DNA from: an uncultured Pirellulaceae bacterium
GTDB lineage: Bacteria > Planctomycetota > Planctomycetia > Pirellulales > Pirellulaceae
Assembly: GCA_938083195.1 (NCBI GenBank)
Contig: CALKCK010000008.1
Span: 1 to 58,286 of the forward strand
DNA: 58,286 nucleotides
Direction: 5' to 3'
Part shown: positions 16,433 through 26,254 of the stretch, piece by piece
Numbering within the stretch: position 1 is the stretch's first letter
Layout of the letters: each line of letters begins with the position of its first letter
The notes under the pieces: model-generated
What the model saw: the letters and a program-made list of their open reading frames with translations, nothing else
The model's database searches: none
What the model was told of the DNA's origin: nothing
Made by a program: the position numbers and the translations under genes

Positions 16433-18439
16433 CTAGATTGTATCGTATTCGACTTGGCATTCTGGGAGAGAGCCAAGAAAAATACGACCATAGGATTTTG
16501 TTTTAATTCTTGGGTCAAGGACAACAACGATTCCAGAATCGGTTTTACTTCGAATGAGGCGTCCGAAGCCTTGTTTGAATTTTATGATTGCCTCGGGCAA
16601 TTGGTAATCATTGAATGGATTTCCGCCCGATTTTTTAATGGCTTCTAGTCGAGCTTGCAGAAGCGGTTGATCGGGGACACTGAAGGGTAGCTTGGTGATG
16701 ATCACGTTTTGAAGCGCGTCTCCCTGGACATCGACTCCCTGCCAGAAACTATCGGTTCCAAAGAGGACACCCCGAGGTTTGGATTTGAATTGCTCAAGCA
16801 ATTGCGTTCTTGAAACGCCTCCCCCTTGCACGTAAAGTCCAAAATCTTTTTCGCTTAGCCAAGGAGTTAAGTCTCGTACAGCACGATTGAGGAAGTCGTA
16901 ACTGGTAAATAAAACGAAGGCATGACCATCTGTTCGGGAAACGTACTGTTTGATTGCGTCGATGCACTGTCGTTCGTGCGTATCACGATGCTCTGCAGGA
17001 CTGGCCATGTTTGAAACTAAGATTAATCTTGCCTGTTCGCTATAATTAAACGGGCTGCCCAGTTGCGCTGATTTCGATTGTGTGAGTCCAATTCGATTTC
17101 GGAAAAAATCAAACGATTGGTCACCGATGGCCAGGGTGGCACTGGTTAGAATGCAGCAATCGGTTTTGTTAAATAGATTCTCTCTTAAGGCGGGTCCAAT
17201 ATCGATCGGCGCCGCCATCAATTTAACTTTTTGTTTTCCATATCGATTCATTCCCGATTCAATCCAATAAACTCCTCCTTCCATTTCTTGGAGTCTCCAC
17301 GCTTCGAGGGATGTCGAAAGTGCGGTAAGGCGATCAGCTTGAGAGGTGAAGTCCTGCTTTTCCGCAGCGTCTTTCATGTTCTCACCAAATTGCCGAACCA
17401 GTTGGCTTAATTTGTCCAAAGCCGGGGAGAGTGGATTGCTCACGATTCCAGATTCCTGGACGCGAGTCGTCGTATTGCGGGCGTTGGAAGTTTGGGTGCG
17501 AGCAACCCAGGCAAGGATATCTCCAAACAGATCTTCGGCGCGAATTCGGCATTGGACAACCGACTGCTGTCCGGCCTTAAGATTGTGATGCACCAACAGA
17601 CCTTTGTTAGTGCTTTCGTTATAGAGTTTCGAAAGCGTGTAGTCGATTTGTCCTAACGTGATGCCGAGCCCAAGATGGTCACTGGCAACATCTTGAATCG
17701 TATGAGCTTCATCGAGAATAACGGTGTCGTAATCGGGAAGAATGTTGACTCCAAGCCTTCGCAGGGAAAGGTCGCTAAAAAAGAGAGCATGATTAACGAT
17801 TAGGATGTCGGCATTCTGCAGTCTTTTTCTGGCCTTGAAGTAGTGGCAGTCTGCGTAGCTGGGACACTTTCTCCCTAGGCAGTTTCCACTGTCGCTTTTG
17901 ACTTCGTCCCACACACTCGGAAGGACCTTTAGATCGAGATCGGCTCGTGAGCCATCGGTGGTCGTCACTGCCCATTCGCGAAGATCTTGAACTTGAGCAA
18001 TCTGTTCATCGGTAGAAAATAGGTTGTCGCTCCGTTTGAGCGCCTGTTTGAGTCGACGCAGGCTTATGTAATTACCACGTCCCTTGGCAAGCACCGCAGA
18101 AAACTCAAGCGGAATGATGCTGTTTAGAAGTGGAACATCTTTTTGAATTAGCTGTTCTTGCAGGCTGATGGTGTGGGTTGAGACGACGATCCTGCGCTTG
18201 CCACCATCTTTACTTTCCTGATTCTCTTGCAATGAAAGAATCGCGGGAACGAGGTAGCCAAAGCTCTTTCCTACTCCTGTTCCCGCTTCGACAATCAAAT
18301 GCTGTTTGGCGCGAATTGCCTCTGCGACGGCATCGGCCATCTCGAGTTGCTGTCGACGCTCCTCGTAGTTTGGCAGTCGTTTGGCAATTAAACCGTCTTG
18401 TCCAAGGATCTCCTGAGAATCCAAAATAGCATCTTTCAA
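16433..18439 (-). CDS. dinG: DinG/XPD-family ATP-dependent DNA helicase
   Basis: A 668-residue superfamily-2 helicase acting 5'-3' on DNA, usually in repair of R-loops or stalled forks. Walker A is EAGTGVGKS (51-59), the DEAH box is at 243-246 ([11 protein letters not shown]), and the C-terminal motif [20 protein letters not shown] is present. Three cysteines of the expected iron-sulfur domain are at 187, 192 and 198 ([12 protein letters not shown]), with spacing like E. coli DinG. The position of the first cluster cysteine, in [12 protein letters not shown], is Ser126 or nearby, so a standard four-Cys 4Fe-4S cluster is not obvious. The start is TTG at 18439. It lies 104 bases after the RluA-like gene, same strand. 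Confidence 0.88.
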   Translation of the reverse strand: MKDAILDSQEILGQDGLIAKRLPNYEERRQQLEMADAVAEAIRAKQHLIVEAGTGVGKSFGYLVPAILSLQENQESKDGGKRRIVVSTHTISLQEQLIQKDVPLLNSIIPLEFSAVLAKGRGNYISLRRLKQALKRSDNLFSTDEQIAQVQDLREWAVTTTDGSRADLDLKVLPSVWDEVKSDSGNCLGRKCPSYADCHYFKARKRLQNADILIVNHALFFSDLSLRRLGVNILPDYDTVILDEAHTIQDVASDHLGLGITLGQIDYTLSKLYNESTNKGLLVHHNLKAGQQSVVQCRIRAEDLFGDILAWVARTQTSNARNTTTRVQESGIVSNPLSPALDKLSQLVRQFGENMKDAAEKQDFTSQADRLTALSTSLEAWRLQEMEGGVYWIESGMNRYGKQKVKLMAAPIDIGPALRENLFNKTDCCILTSATLAIGDQSFDFFRNRIGLTQSKSAQLGSPFNYSEQARLILVSNMASPAEHRDTHERQCIDAIKQYVSRTDGHAFVLFTSYDFLNRAVRDLTPWLSEKDFGLYVQGGGVSRTQLLEQFKSKPRGVLFGTDSFWQGVDVQGDALQNVIITKLPFSVPDQPLLQARLEAIKKSGGNPFNDYQLPEAIIKFKQGFGRLIRSKTDSGIVVVLDPRIKTKSYGRIFLGSLPECQVEYDTI

Positions 18440-18543
18440 ATCAACTAATCAAAAAAGAACTACCGCCGCCGCCCCATTCTACGTTTACCACTGATTTCCT
18501 GACAGGCGGTTGGATATCAGTTTGGTGGAATAGCATCGCAACG

Positions 18544-19470
18544 CTATTTTTTTCTGCTGCCACGAATGAATTTACGAAGTGTCATAGGTAGTGGAGATTT
18601 AAAGGTAACCAGTTTCAGCGTTGTTGGATGGATGAATGAAATTTCAACGCTATGCATTGCCAATCTCTTTTTCTCCCATTTTTCATGGGGATAGCGCTCT
18701 TGTCGATAGCGGGTGTCGCCAAGAATGTGATGTCCAGATTCACATAAGTGAACGCGCGCTTGATGGCGACGAGCGGTGACCAGTTCAAGTTCTACTGCGG
18801 TCGCCTCCTCTAATTGCTGGGTGACCTTGTAGCGAGTCACTGCACGTTGTCCTTTTCCTTTTTCCAATGTGGAATAACGACTGAGGTTGCTGTGTGTGTC
18901 GAGTTGCGATTCAAAAACACCGGATTCAGATTCTAATTCTCCATTGACGATTGCAAACACGATTCGGCGAGCTTGGTCCTGATCGAATTGAGTCCGTAAA
19001 TGTTTTGCTGATTTCGGTGTCTTGCCGAAAACCATCGTGCCACTCATTCCGCGGTCGAGTCGATGAATCAGATAGGCTTCATGGTTTTTCTTTTTGCGAT
19101 CTAAATACGCGGTGACTCGTTCGAGTAAAGTATTTGGCTCCTCTTTATTTGTGGGAACCGTTAGCACTCCGGAGGCTTTGTTAATGACAAGGAGATCATC
19201 ATCTTCATGAATGATTGTAAAAGTCCGATCGCTCCAAGGCCGCTTCTTTTTGGCATAGCCTTGTTGGGCGTCATAGTTGACGATGATTGCGTCACCAGCA
19301 TTAACACGGGTTGCGGGGTTTTTGCAGATAGACCCGTTGAGGGAAACGCACCCGTGGTCGAACAGGAGGTTTAATTTGCTTCTTGGCAAATCGATCAGGC
19401 TGCGAACCATTAGGTCGATTCGGCCTTCGAGTTCGGAAGTTACGGTTTCTTTAAATTCGGTCGTTGCCAT
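18544..19470 (-). CDS. RluA-family pseudouridine synthase with S4 domain
   Basis: A 308-residue RNA-modifying enzyme that isomerises specific uridines, probably in 23S rRNA. An S4 RNA-binding segment lies at about 18-65 (RSLIDLPRSKLNLLFDHGCVSLNG). The catalytic motif HRLDRGMSG is at 136-144, with Asp139 as the nucleophile. Later conserved segments are GKGQRAVTRYKV, ELELVTARRHQARVHL and HILGDTRY. The RluC/RluD subgroup is suggested by the S4 domain, but I do not assign the exact site. ATG at 19470. It lies 88 bases downstream of the M28 peptidase gene. Confidence 0.9.
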   Translation of the reverse strand: MATTEFKETVTSELEGRIDLMVRSLIDLPRSKLNLLFDHGCVSLNGSICKNPATRVNAGDAIIVNYDAQQGYAKKKRPWSDRTFTIIHEDDDLLVINKASGVLTVPTNKEEPNTLLERVTAYLDRKKKNHEAYLIHRLDRGMSGTMVFGKTPKSAKHLRTQFDQDQARRIVFAIVNGELESESGVFESQLDTHSNLSRYSTLEKGKGQRAVTRYKVTQQLEEATAVELELVTARRHQARVHLCESGHHILGDTRYRQERYPHEKWEKKRLAMHSVEISFIHPTTLKLVTFKSPLPMTLRKFIRGSRKK

Positions 19471-19558
19471 AAGGTTTCAATGGGTTTAATGTCGTTTCCG
19501 ACATTTCAGAATTGGTTTTATCCAAAGGATGGGTTTAATTTAAAAATGTAGGAGTTGT

Positions 19559-21271
19559 TCACTTGGAAAGCTGTTTTAAAGCTTCAAGTCGTGCGGCTTC
19601 GAATTCGTCCCCCGCATTCCAGGCCGGCAGCGAATCTTGGTTTGCCGCTTGAAGTCCAGTGTAGAACATTAACTTGGCGTCCTCGACGGCCCCTGAAAGG
19701 TTCCATTGGTCGCTGTATTCGTCACTCGTCTGGTGGTAGATGTTTTCTGTCCATTTTCGCAGTTGTTCTTTTCCCCATCCGTCCGGCTTACCAATGACGT
19801 GAACTCCGGAGCTTAGATAAACGCCGGGAACACCAATTTTCGCAAGGCTGAACTGATCGGAGCGATAATAATAACCGCGATCAGGGAATTGATCTCCGAC
19901 GACGACTCGTTTTTGCCATTTCGATATCCGTTCCACGATTTTATCCATGTCAGATTTGCCACGTCCAATCACGACGACGTCCTCGGTTGCCCCAAGAATG
20001 TTAATTCCATCAATATTAATGACAGCGGCCAGACGCCCAGCGGGGATGGGTGGATTTTGGGCGAGGTAGGCAGATCCGAGAAGCCCTTGTTCTTCGGCGG
20101 CCACCGAAGCAAATAGAATCGACCGTCGCGGGCGGTCAGATTTTGGTAATGCGGCCATGGCGCGGGCGATGGCCAGCATTGATCCTACGCCCGAGGCATT
20201 GTCGACCGCCCCGTTGTAAATGTTGTCGACCTTTTCATCGCGTGCTTCGGTCATTCCAATGTGATCGTGGTGCGCGGTGTAAACAATCCATTGCTTGCTT
20301 AGTTCGGGGTCGCTGCCAGGTAGCAAACCAAGCACATTGGCGGAACTTCGAGAGCGAACTCGGCAATCCATTTTCATGGACAAGTTTGTATTTAGTGGTA
20401 CTGGCTGAAAATTTTTGGATTGGGCGGATTGAGTTAACTCGTTCAATTGATGACCGGCAAAGGATACTAATTTTTCGGCTGCGTTTTCAGTCAACCAGCC
20501 TTCGAGCAAGGCTCGACCCACTTGCTTGCCACCGAGAGCCATTTGCTCACCAGTCCATGACGTTTGCACGACTTGATAGGGGTAACCGGCGGAGGGAGTG
20601 GTGTGAATAATTAACATTCCAGCCGCGCCTAGTTCTGCTGCTTTGGCGTACTTGTAGTCCCAGCGTCCGTAATACAGTCGCGTCCTGCCGGCAAATATCT
20701 CTGGAACATCAGCGGGGTCGTTGTTGAGGCACAATAAAATTTTACCTTTGACGTCGATCCCTTTGAAATCGTCCCAGCCATATTCGGGTGCCTGAATTCC
20801 ATAGCCAACGAAAACAACTTCCGCATCTTTGATAACTGCTTGTTCAACGCCCGTTCCACACGTGACGATATAATCATCTTTGTTTTTCAATGACAGGGAT
20901 TGGTTGGATTTCCTGAAGTTAAGCGTTGAGGGGGGGCGAGTTGTAACGCCCATTAGAGGAACTTCTTGAGTCCACTGGCCATCTTGGCCGGCAGGCTTGA
21001 GTCCCATCTGTCTAAATTGAGAAATGATATACTTTTGAGCCAAGCGATCGCCGCGCGTCCCCGGACCTCGGCCTTCGAGAAGGTCGTCGGCGAGAAATTC
21101 TACGTCGGCACGTATCGATGCGTCTGTGATTTTTGATTCAGCAATACGCTGTTGGCTAGTTGTTGGCTGGAGGGAGGAACCTGACTGTGTCTGCGCCCTC
21201 AAGTCGAGTGTAGTGAAATGGATAGCACAAAGTGCGATCAAAACGAATCGAGGTGAGTACAAGAACAACAT
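19559..21271 (-). CDS. Secreted M28-family metallopeptidase with PA insert
   Basis: A 570-residue exported protein (signal peptide about 1-27). Residues about 55-100 form the family's N-terminal start (FLADDLLEGRGPGTRG, an M28 hallmark in planctomycetes and acidobacteria). A protease-associated domain follows (about 140-260). The zinc site is formed by AHHDHIG (about 333-339), NGAVDNASGVGSML with Asp357, and the catalytic pair Glu393-Glu394 in SVAAEEQGLLGS. It probably cleaves N-terminal residues from peptides in the periplasm. Length is typical of this group. ATG at 21271. It is separated by 130 bases from the phosphoesterase gene upstream. Confidence 0.9.
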   Translation of the reverse strand: MLFLYSPRFVLIALCAIHFTTLDLRAQTQSGSSLQPTTSQQRIAESKITDASIRADVEFLADDLLEGRGPGTRGDRLAQKYIISQFRQMGLKPAGQDGQWTQEVPLMGVTTRPPSTLNFRKSNQSLSLKNKDDYIVTCGTGVEQAVIKDAEVVFVGYGIQAPEYGWDDFKGIDVKGKILLCLNNDPADVPEIFAGRTRLYYGRWDYKYAKAAELGAAGMLIIHTTPSAGYPYQVVQTSWTGEQMALGGKQVGRALLEGWLTENAAEKLVSFAGHQLNELTQSAQSKNFQPVPLNTNLSMKMDCRVRSRSSANVLGLLPGSDPELSKQWIVYTAHHDHIGMTEARDEKVDNIYNGAVDNASGVGSMLAIARAMAALPKSDRPRRSILFASVAAEEQGLLGSAYLAQNPPIPAGRLAAVINIDGINILGATEDVVVIGRGKSDMDKIVERISKWQKRVVVGDQFPDRGYYYRSDQFSLAKIGVPGVYLSSGVHVIGKPDGWGKEQLRKWTENIYHQTSDEYSDQWNLSGAVEDAKLMFYTGLQAANQDSLPAWNAGDEFEAARLEALKQLSK

Positions 21272-21401
21272 GGGGCTTCCTTAAAAACAGGTGATCCCAT
21301 TGATTGTACTTTAATCGACCGCGAGACGGCAGCAGTCGCCGATAGACAAACAGCGTGAATCGCTGAATTCTTCATCAGTCTAGGGGGAAATAGGTAGCAA
21401 A

Positions 21402-22718
21402 CTACTTCGCATTGTCAGGGAAAAGTCTCTGACGCTGTCCATTGATGAGTACTCGGTAGAGAATTCCGTTCTCTTGAAGGAGTCCTTCGCATTTTTTCGA
21501 ATCTGCCCATTTCACATCGATTCCAAGTACGAATCCAGAATCATCGATGGGGCCGACTTGATCAACAACTGTATGCCCAATGACCACGTGCTTTGCGTTG
21601 TGCCGGTTCAGGATTTGCTTGAGTTGGTCGGGCGTTGCCAGGCCATCCCATGCTGCGGCATGTTTCGGGAAGTAACCCCGATACCAGAAGGGGCCATGCA
21701 TGTCGCCTACAGGATTTGTCGCAGGAGTCGCGCCGACCGATTTGCGTGGAGGCAGGCCTTCGCGAATCAGGCGGTTTAATTGTTGGATCTCAATTTTTGC
21801 GGCGTCCAGTTTGGGAGAGTAGCCGCCGTGTACAAATAGCAGGTCGCCAACGCGCGTAACACCATTTTTCGAACGCCACCACCGGCCAATTTCGGTGTTC
21901 GGGCCGTGAAGCTGATCGTATGCGACACCGATTCGTGTAGAGGTGAAAAGATATTTGGGGTGGATGTATCTTAAGTCTCCGCCCATCACCATCGCTTCAT
22001 GATTGCCGAGAACATAATGGACTTGGCCGCCGGCCGCGATCGCTTCCTGTTCCAGACGGTGAATCAACCACATTAACTCGGTGACAGATTGCCCCCGATC
22101 GACAAGGTCGCCAACCAATACAAGATGTCCCTCTCCCCAAATCCAGTGTCCCTGTTCATCGATGACCTTATTGTTTTCCAAGAAACGAACTGCATTTAGA
22201 TAGTTCCCCTCGAGATCACTGATGGCCATCAGGCGACTTGGTTGCTCCCACTCTGATTTCGGAGGGGAGGGCGGGGCGGGGTCAAGCATTAACGATTGAA
22301 CTCGAGGTGTCAGTTGTTTAATGACACGAGGTTCAGTAAGTTTTTCGATTTGTTGCCGAGTTACTTTCCCGTTCACCATTGTGATAATTTCGGCGGTTTG
22401 AGGGTCGAGCCAATTGACATAGGGGCCGTCATTTATTTCTGAGGCCTGGATTGGATAGGGTTGCATTCGCGTGACATAATTTTTATCGCCCACCTCAAAG
22501 TACTCGGTCACAGCCAGTGAGCCAGTTTTAATTTCTGCCGCCGAAGCGATTTGAGAATTACTATCAACGATCATATTCTTGTTGCCGATGACCCATTGCC
22601 CGGTCGTTGCGGCAGGTCTTGCTTTAACCTCCTCGAACAAAATCTTACGACTCTGCGCTTGGACTTGAATTGTGATGGTAAACAGAAGCCCAATCAGCAG
22701 GGCGGTTTTTTGATTCAT
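21402..22718 (-). CDS. Exported calcineurin-like metallophosphoesterase
   Basis: A 438-residue protein with a signal peptide (1-22, ending VQAQ). The N-terminal 150 residues are unassigned beta-rich sequence. The phosphoesterase core starts at about 163: AISDLEGNYLNA (D168, with Glu170 at the place where the family usually has His), GDLVDRG (203-209), LGNHEAM (238-244) and VVIGHTVVD near the C terminus. It resembles the Shewanella-type bacterial phosphatases related to Ser/Thr phosphatases. The DxE variant of the first motif may change metal preference. ATG at 22718. It lies 76 bases downstream of the e(P4)-like gene, so the two phosphatases may be co-transcribed. Confidence 0.82.
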   Translation of the reverse strand: MNQKTALLIGLLFTITIQVQAQSRKILFEEVKARPAATTGQWVIGNKNMIVDSNSQIASAAEIKTGSLAVTEYFEVGDKNYVTRMQPYPIQASEINDGPYVNWLDPQTAEIITMVNGKVTRQQIEKLTEPRVIKQLTPRVQSLMLDPAPPSPPKSEWEQPSRLMAISDLEGNYLNAVRFLENNKVIDEQGHWIWGEGHLVLVGDLVDRGQSVTELMWLIHRLEQEAIAAGGQVHYVLGNHEAMVMGGDLRYIHPKYLFTSTRIGVAYDQLHGPNTEIGRWWRSKNGVTRVGDLLFVHGGYSPKLDAAKIEIQQLNRLIREGLPPRKSVGATPATNPVGDMHGPFWYRGYFPKHAAAWDGLATPDQLKQILNRHNAKHVVIGHTVVDQVGPIDDSGFVLGIDVKWADSKKCEGLLQENGILYRVLINGQRQRLFPDNAK

Positions 22719-22794
22719 GGCGAATCTCGTATGGGGGATGAGCGATTAGAGAATTAATGTCACGGTGGTTACAAGCTGATTGCGTGCTGGACGA

Positions 22795-23694
22795 TTACTT
22801 AGTTTTTGATTTTAGTTTTAACGCGTGTTTATCCCCAGGTAGTGCCTGCTGCCAACCGCCGTAAACGGGGTTGGGTAGCATGATCCAACGGGACCCCAGT
22901 TGTTGGAATTTTTGATTTCCTGTTTGATTGCGTTGGATGGTCTCAGTGACATTCAGCCCACTACAAAGATCGCTCATGCTGTCTCCAATGAGCATGACAA
23001 TTCTGTGGTTTTTGGCGACCATTGCTCTGCGAGAAATTTTATCATCTCCCCGGCCGAGTTCTTTGTTTTTCGTCAAAACGTTTTCCGCTGTAGCAGGGAA
23101 CCCAAGTTTTTTTAAATTTTCGACGGTCGCATTTTTTACCACGTCGCGACGATTCGTGATAAAAAAAATGTCAGCGCCAAGGGCTTTTGCGCGGGTCACG
23201 AATTCCAGCGAACCGGGAATTGCCTCCGCCTGTACTTCAAGGCACCATGCATTCCAAGTTTCGGTTGAGTAGCTCTCTTTTTTCAGAATGTTGCGAGCGT
23301 TGTAGGCTGAGTTATCCAGAACGGTTTCGTCACAATCGAGAATGATGGCGGGTGGCTTGTCGGCAAAATCCCCTGCCGTAAGCTGCGCTTCATCGGCAGT
23401 GATCGTCGCGTCGTCGAGCGCAGTGATCAACGGGTGAAGTGCCAAGCGAAACGTTTGTTCCGTCAGCATTCGATATTCAGCTGAGTTCTGAACCCAAGTC
23501 AAGGCATCGAATCGTCGGTCTTGAAGGAGGTCTGTAGTCTGTCCCAATGTGGGCAGAGGTCTGGCCGTGATCAAGACGGCCAAGAAAAAGCCAACCGCCG
23601 CCCCCTTTGCTAGAGAAGCAAATTTTAGCGAAACAAAATTTAAGGAGGCAAAATGAAAAATAAAATTTGCCACACGAGCCGAGGGTCGCAACAT
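22795..23694 (-). CDS. HAD-superfamily acid phosphatase, lipoprotein e(P4)-like 5'-nucleotidase
   Basis: About 299 residues from ATG at 23694; the TTG at 23712 is an alternative. The N terminus carries a signal or anchor segment (AVGFFLAVLITARPLPTLGQ) preceded by an imperfect repeat FASLNFVSLKFASL. The HAD core is clear: IILDCDETVLDNSAYN with the nucleophile and acid Asp pair, WNAWCLEVQAEAIPGS, DIFFITNRRD, and IVMLIGDSMSDL. This is the class C acid phosphatase/e(P4) 5'-nucleotidase pattern. In Haemophilus, e(P4) dephosphorylates nucleotides such as NMN at the outer membrane. I see no lipobox cysteine, so it may be soluble in the periplasm. Confidence 0.85.
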   Translation of the reverse strand: MLRPSARVANFIFHFASLNFVSLKFASLAKGAAVGFFLAVLITARPLPTLGQTTDLLQDRRFDALTWVQNSAEYRMLTEQTFRLALHPLITALDDATITADEAQLTAGDFADKPPAIILDCDETVLDNSAYNARNILKKESYSTETWNAWCLEVQAEAIPGSLEFVTRAKALGADIFFITNRRDVVKNATVENLKKLGFPATAENVLTKNKELGRGDDKISRRAMVAKNHRIVMLIGDSMSDLCSGLNVTETIQRNQTGNQKFQQLGSRWIMLPNPVYGGWQQALPGDKHALKLKSKTK

Positions 23695-23719
23695 GAATCC
23701 TGCCCTGTTCAAAGAAGAA

Positions 23720-23765
23720 GTTACCGCTGATAGTTAACCGCGAATCTTTAGTTTACCGCGAATCA
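23720..23765. repeat. Short direct repeats of an ACCGCGAATC motif
   Basis: Three similar elements (TTACCGCTGA, TTAACCGCGAATC, TTTACCGCGAATC) follow each other just upstream of the e(P4)-like gene and downstream of the PQQ-propeller gene. They could be slippage products or binding sites for a regulator. No further evidence. Confidence 0.5.
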
Positions 23766-23829
23766 TCCGCTTGGGCAGGTAAGCATCGTGGCGTGGCTTC
23801 GTTCTCGCCAAATTAATTTGACCAAGAGG

Positions 23830-25128
23830 TCATTGTTTACCTATGCAATACAGGAAATCATTGCTTCGCAGTAGGATTTGGCCGTTGTGGATCGCCGGGC
23901 TTGCATTGAACATATTTTCGTCGGATTCAATTTGGTTAAGGGCAATTGGCGTGAATTTTGGCTCTGCAGCGAGTACCCAGACCCCGCTGTCGCGGGTTGT
24001 CAGGTATAGTTTGTCCCCCCCGCGGACGATGGAAGCGTAGACACGTGCTTTGGTTGGCATTCGTTCTCGATAGACAGGTTCTCCGTTGCTCGCATCCATG
24101 CAATTCGCGATCCCTTTGTCGCTGGCCCAGTAAAGATGGCCGTCATGCAGGACAGGGGAAGTGACGTTGGCGCCAACATTGGTCATCCAAAGTCGATGTG
24201 ATTGGGTGACATCTCCTTTACCGCCGAGTTTAATTGCCATTGCTTTGTTGCTTCGCCCGCCAAGGCAATAGACGATCCCGTTATAGGCAATTGGCGTTGG
24301 GACGACGTAGTCTTCGATTCCATCGCAGGACCAGAGCTGCTCACCGGTCAAAGGATTTAGACCCAAGACTTTGAATTTTTGGTTAATGACGAGTTCGGTT
24401 TCTCCCTTCTCATTTTTGGCAAGGCATGGGCACGACCAGCATTTAATTATGTTGTCATTCTTCCAAACAACTTTGCCAGTTCTCTTATCGAGGGCCCAAA
24501 GTGTATCGCTCTCGATGCTCGCGTTGATATAAAGTAAATCGCCATAAACGACAGGAGACGAGGCAGAGCCAAAGCCGACCGTTTTGAATCCTAGTTCGTC
24601 GTTTTGCCAGAGTTGATTTCCTTTTAAGTCATAGGCAACGGCGCCCGATGCTCCAAAAAAAGCAAATACGGATTCGCCATCGCTGACAGGAGTGCTGGAT
24701 GCGTACCCGTGTCCAGCAACCTGTTTTTTCTTACCATTGCGACTGGCAGGGTTCGCCAGTGTTTGTTCGTCAGCGCTCGCTTCAATGGAATGGTTCCAAA
24801 TTAGTTTGCCACTTCCCCGGTCGAAACAAAGTGTATTGAGTCGAAGTTCAGTTTTTTCGCCAGAATCATCGTCCGATTGTCCGTAGCCAGTGTAGGAAGT
24901 TAGAAAGATTTGGTCGCCGACGATAATGGGACTGGAAGATCCGCGTCCGGGGATCTTTGATTTCCAGGCAATGTTCTCGGATTCTGTCCACTCGGCAGGA
25001 GCATTATCTGAGGAAGCCGCGTGGCCATTGAGACCTCGGAAACGCGGCCAATCATCTGCATTGGATAACGAAAGTGCGAGAACTGCGCTACAGCCAACGA
25101 GAAAAACAACGTTGATTTTTATATTCAT
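23830..25128 (-). CDS. Exported PQQ-type beta-propeller protein
   Basis: A 432-residue protein with a signal peptide (about 1-24). It begins DDWPRFRGLNGHAASSDNAPAEW, the standard start of planctomycete outer-membrane-assembly BamB-like and PQQ-propeller proteins. Repeats such as GRGSSSPIIVGDQIFLTSY, FDRGSGKLIWNHS, GYASSTPVSDGESVFAFFG, LDKRTGKVVWKND and NPLTGEQLWSCDG form about seven to eight blades. No PQQ-dehydrogenase catalytic residues are visible, so it is probably a scaffold or sugar- or polymer-related protein rather than an enzyme. ATG at 25128. The region upstream holds short tandem repeats. Confidence 0.85.
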   Translation of the reverse strand: MNIKINVVFLVGCSAVLALSLSNADDWPRFRGLNGHAASSDNAPAEWTESENIAWKSKIPGRGSSSPIIVGDQIFLTSYTGYGQSDDDSGEKTELRLNTLCFDRGSGKLIWNHSIEASADEQTLANPASRNGKKKQVAGHGYASSTPVSDGESVFAFFGASGAVAYDLKGNQLWQNDELGFKTVGFGSASSPVVYGDLLYINASIESDTLWALDKRTGKVVWKNDNIIKCWSCPCLAKNEKGETELVINQKFKVLGLNPLTGEQLWSCDGIEDYVVPTPIAYNGIVYCLGGRSNKAMAIKLGGKGDVTQSHRLWMTNVGANVTSPVLHDGHLYWASDKGIANCMDASNGEPVYRERMPTKARVYASIVRGGDKLYLTTRDSGVWVLAAEPKFTPIALNQIESDENMFNASPAIHNGQILLRSNDFLYCIGKQ

Positions 25129-25459
25129 GGCGAGGATCCGAAAAGATACTGGTCTTGATTATCGTCTTGATTATCGTCTTTACAGAGATTCATATTAGAG
25201 CGAATCATGTTACAGAGATGCATGGTGCCTCTGAATTATTGTTACGTCAGGTTAAAATACCATAGAATCCGAGGGGATGTCGACGAGCCTTCTTTCCGTT
25301 TGAGATGGCTAATTAAGCCCCCAATCGTTGGGTCGCCTCAAGTTCCTCTGTGAGAGTGGACCTTTGAGTTTTGATGACTTCTTGTAGTCCAATGATCCTG
25401 TAGGCCAGTAAGAATCTGGATTAAAGGAGAGGCCCGACTCACGCATTACGGAGATTGGT
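25129..25459. other. Intergenic region with short tandem repeats
   Basis: Between the PQQ-propeller gene and cobA (both leftward). It contains two full and one partial copies of the 12-bp unit TCTTGATTATCG at 25153-25180, and a separate direct repeat TTACAGAGAT at 25180-25189 and 25210-25219. An overlapping frame on the minus strand has no domain. No clear terminator hairpin for the sulfate operon is seen. Confidence 0.5.
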
Positions 25460-26254
25460 CTATTCGCCAAATTCAATCGCATAGAAGTGTTGTTGGATTT
25501 CCTCAGGCCACTCGACTTGTTCCTGGTCGACCATTGCCGCGACTTCACCAATCACAGTGATCATGGGGTTTTTCATGTCGAGCAGGTCGGCTTGGGAGGC
25601 AATTTCAGACAGAGTCGCGCAGGTTACTCGCTGGTCTGAATAGGTTGCACGTTCGATGCAGGCTGCGGGGGTGTTGGGTGAACGGCCCGCTTCGATAAGT
25701 TGTTGAGTAATGCTGCGCAGATTTTTTCGAGCCATCATTAAGATGACGGTATCGGAGTTAGCCAAGGCCTGAAAGTCGAGGTTGTGAAACCCAAGCTCGG
25801 GTGCGGTTTGCCCTGTAACAACAGTAAACGACCTAGCGATTCCACGTGTTGTTACTGGAATTCCGGCTGCTGCTGGTCCTGCAATGGCGCTGCTCACTCC
25901 CGGAACAATATGGCAGGCAATTCCTGACTCCCGGCAGGCTTCAAATTCTTCCTGGCCGCGTCCAAAAACAAAGGGGTCGCCCCCTTTAAGTCGGACAACC
26001 AGTTGATTCTTGAGAGCGTGTTGGATTAATAGTTGGTTGATTTCAGATTGTGAAATTCGATGGTGGTCAGGGTATTTTCCAACATCGATGAGTGTTGCAC
26101 GATCGTGGCACCAATTTAAAACTTCATGAGGGATGAGGCGGTCGTGAATGATGACGTCTGCTTGCTCAATCAGGCGCATTCCACGGACGGTAATTAATTC
26201 TGGGTCGCCGGGGCCGGCGCCGACAAGATGAACGGATCCTCGACGAAAAATCAT
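25460..26254 (-). CDS. cobA: Uroporphyrinogen-III C-methyltransferase
   Basis: A 264-residue SAM-dependent enzyme that methylates uroporphyrinogen III twice to precorrin-2, the first committed step to siroheme. Characteristic segments: VHLVGAGPGDPELITVRGMRLIEQADVIIHDRL at the N terminus, LKGGDPFVFGRGQEE, VVPGVSSAIAGPAAAGIPVTTRG, and the ERATYSDQRV region. It is the short single-domain form, without the CysG dehydrogenase-ferrochelatase part. Its ATG overlaps the stop of the chelatase gene by an ATGA (26251-26254), so translation is probably coupled. It is the last gene of the leftward sulfate-assimilation operon and supplies siroheme for its sulfite reductase. Confidence 0.95.
   Translation of the reverse strand: MIFRRGSVHLVGAGPGDPELITVRGMRLIEQADVIIHDRLIPHEVLNWCHDRATLIDVGKYPDHHRISQSEINQLLIQHALKNQLVVRLKGGDPFVFGRGQEEFEACRESGIACHIVPGVSSAIAGPAAAGIPVTTRGIARSFTVVTGQTAPELGFHNLDFQALANSDTVILMMARKNLRSITQQLIEAGRSPNTPAACIERATYSDQRVTCATLSEIASQADLLDMKNPMITVIGEVAAMVDQEQVEWPEEIQQHFYAIEFGE

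Noticed and set aside
16364..16648. Plus-strand frame of 94 codons overlapping the end of the helicase gene
   Set aside because: It is antisense to the conserved C-terminal helicase motif and has no recognisable content.
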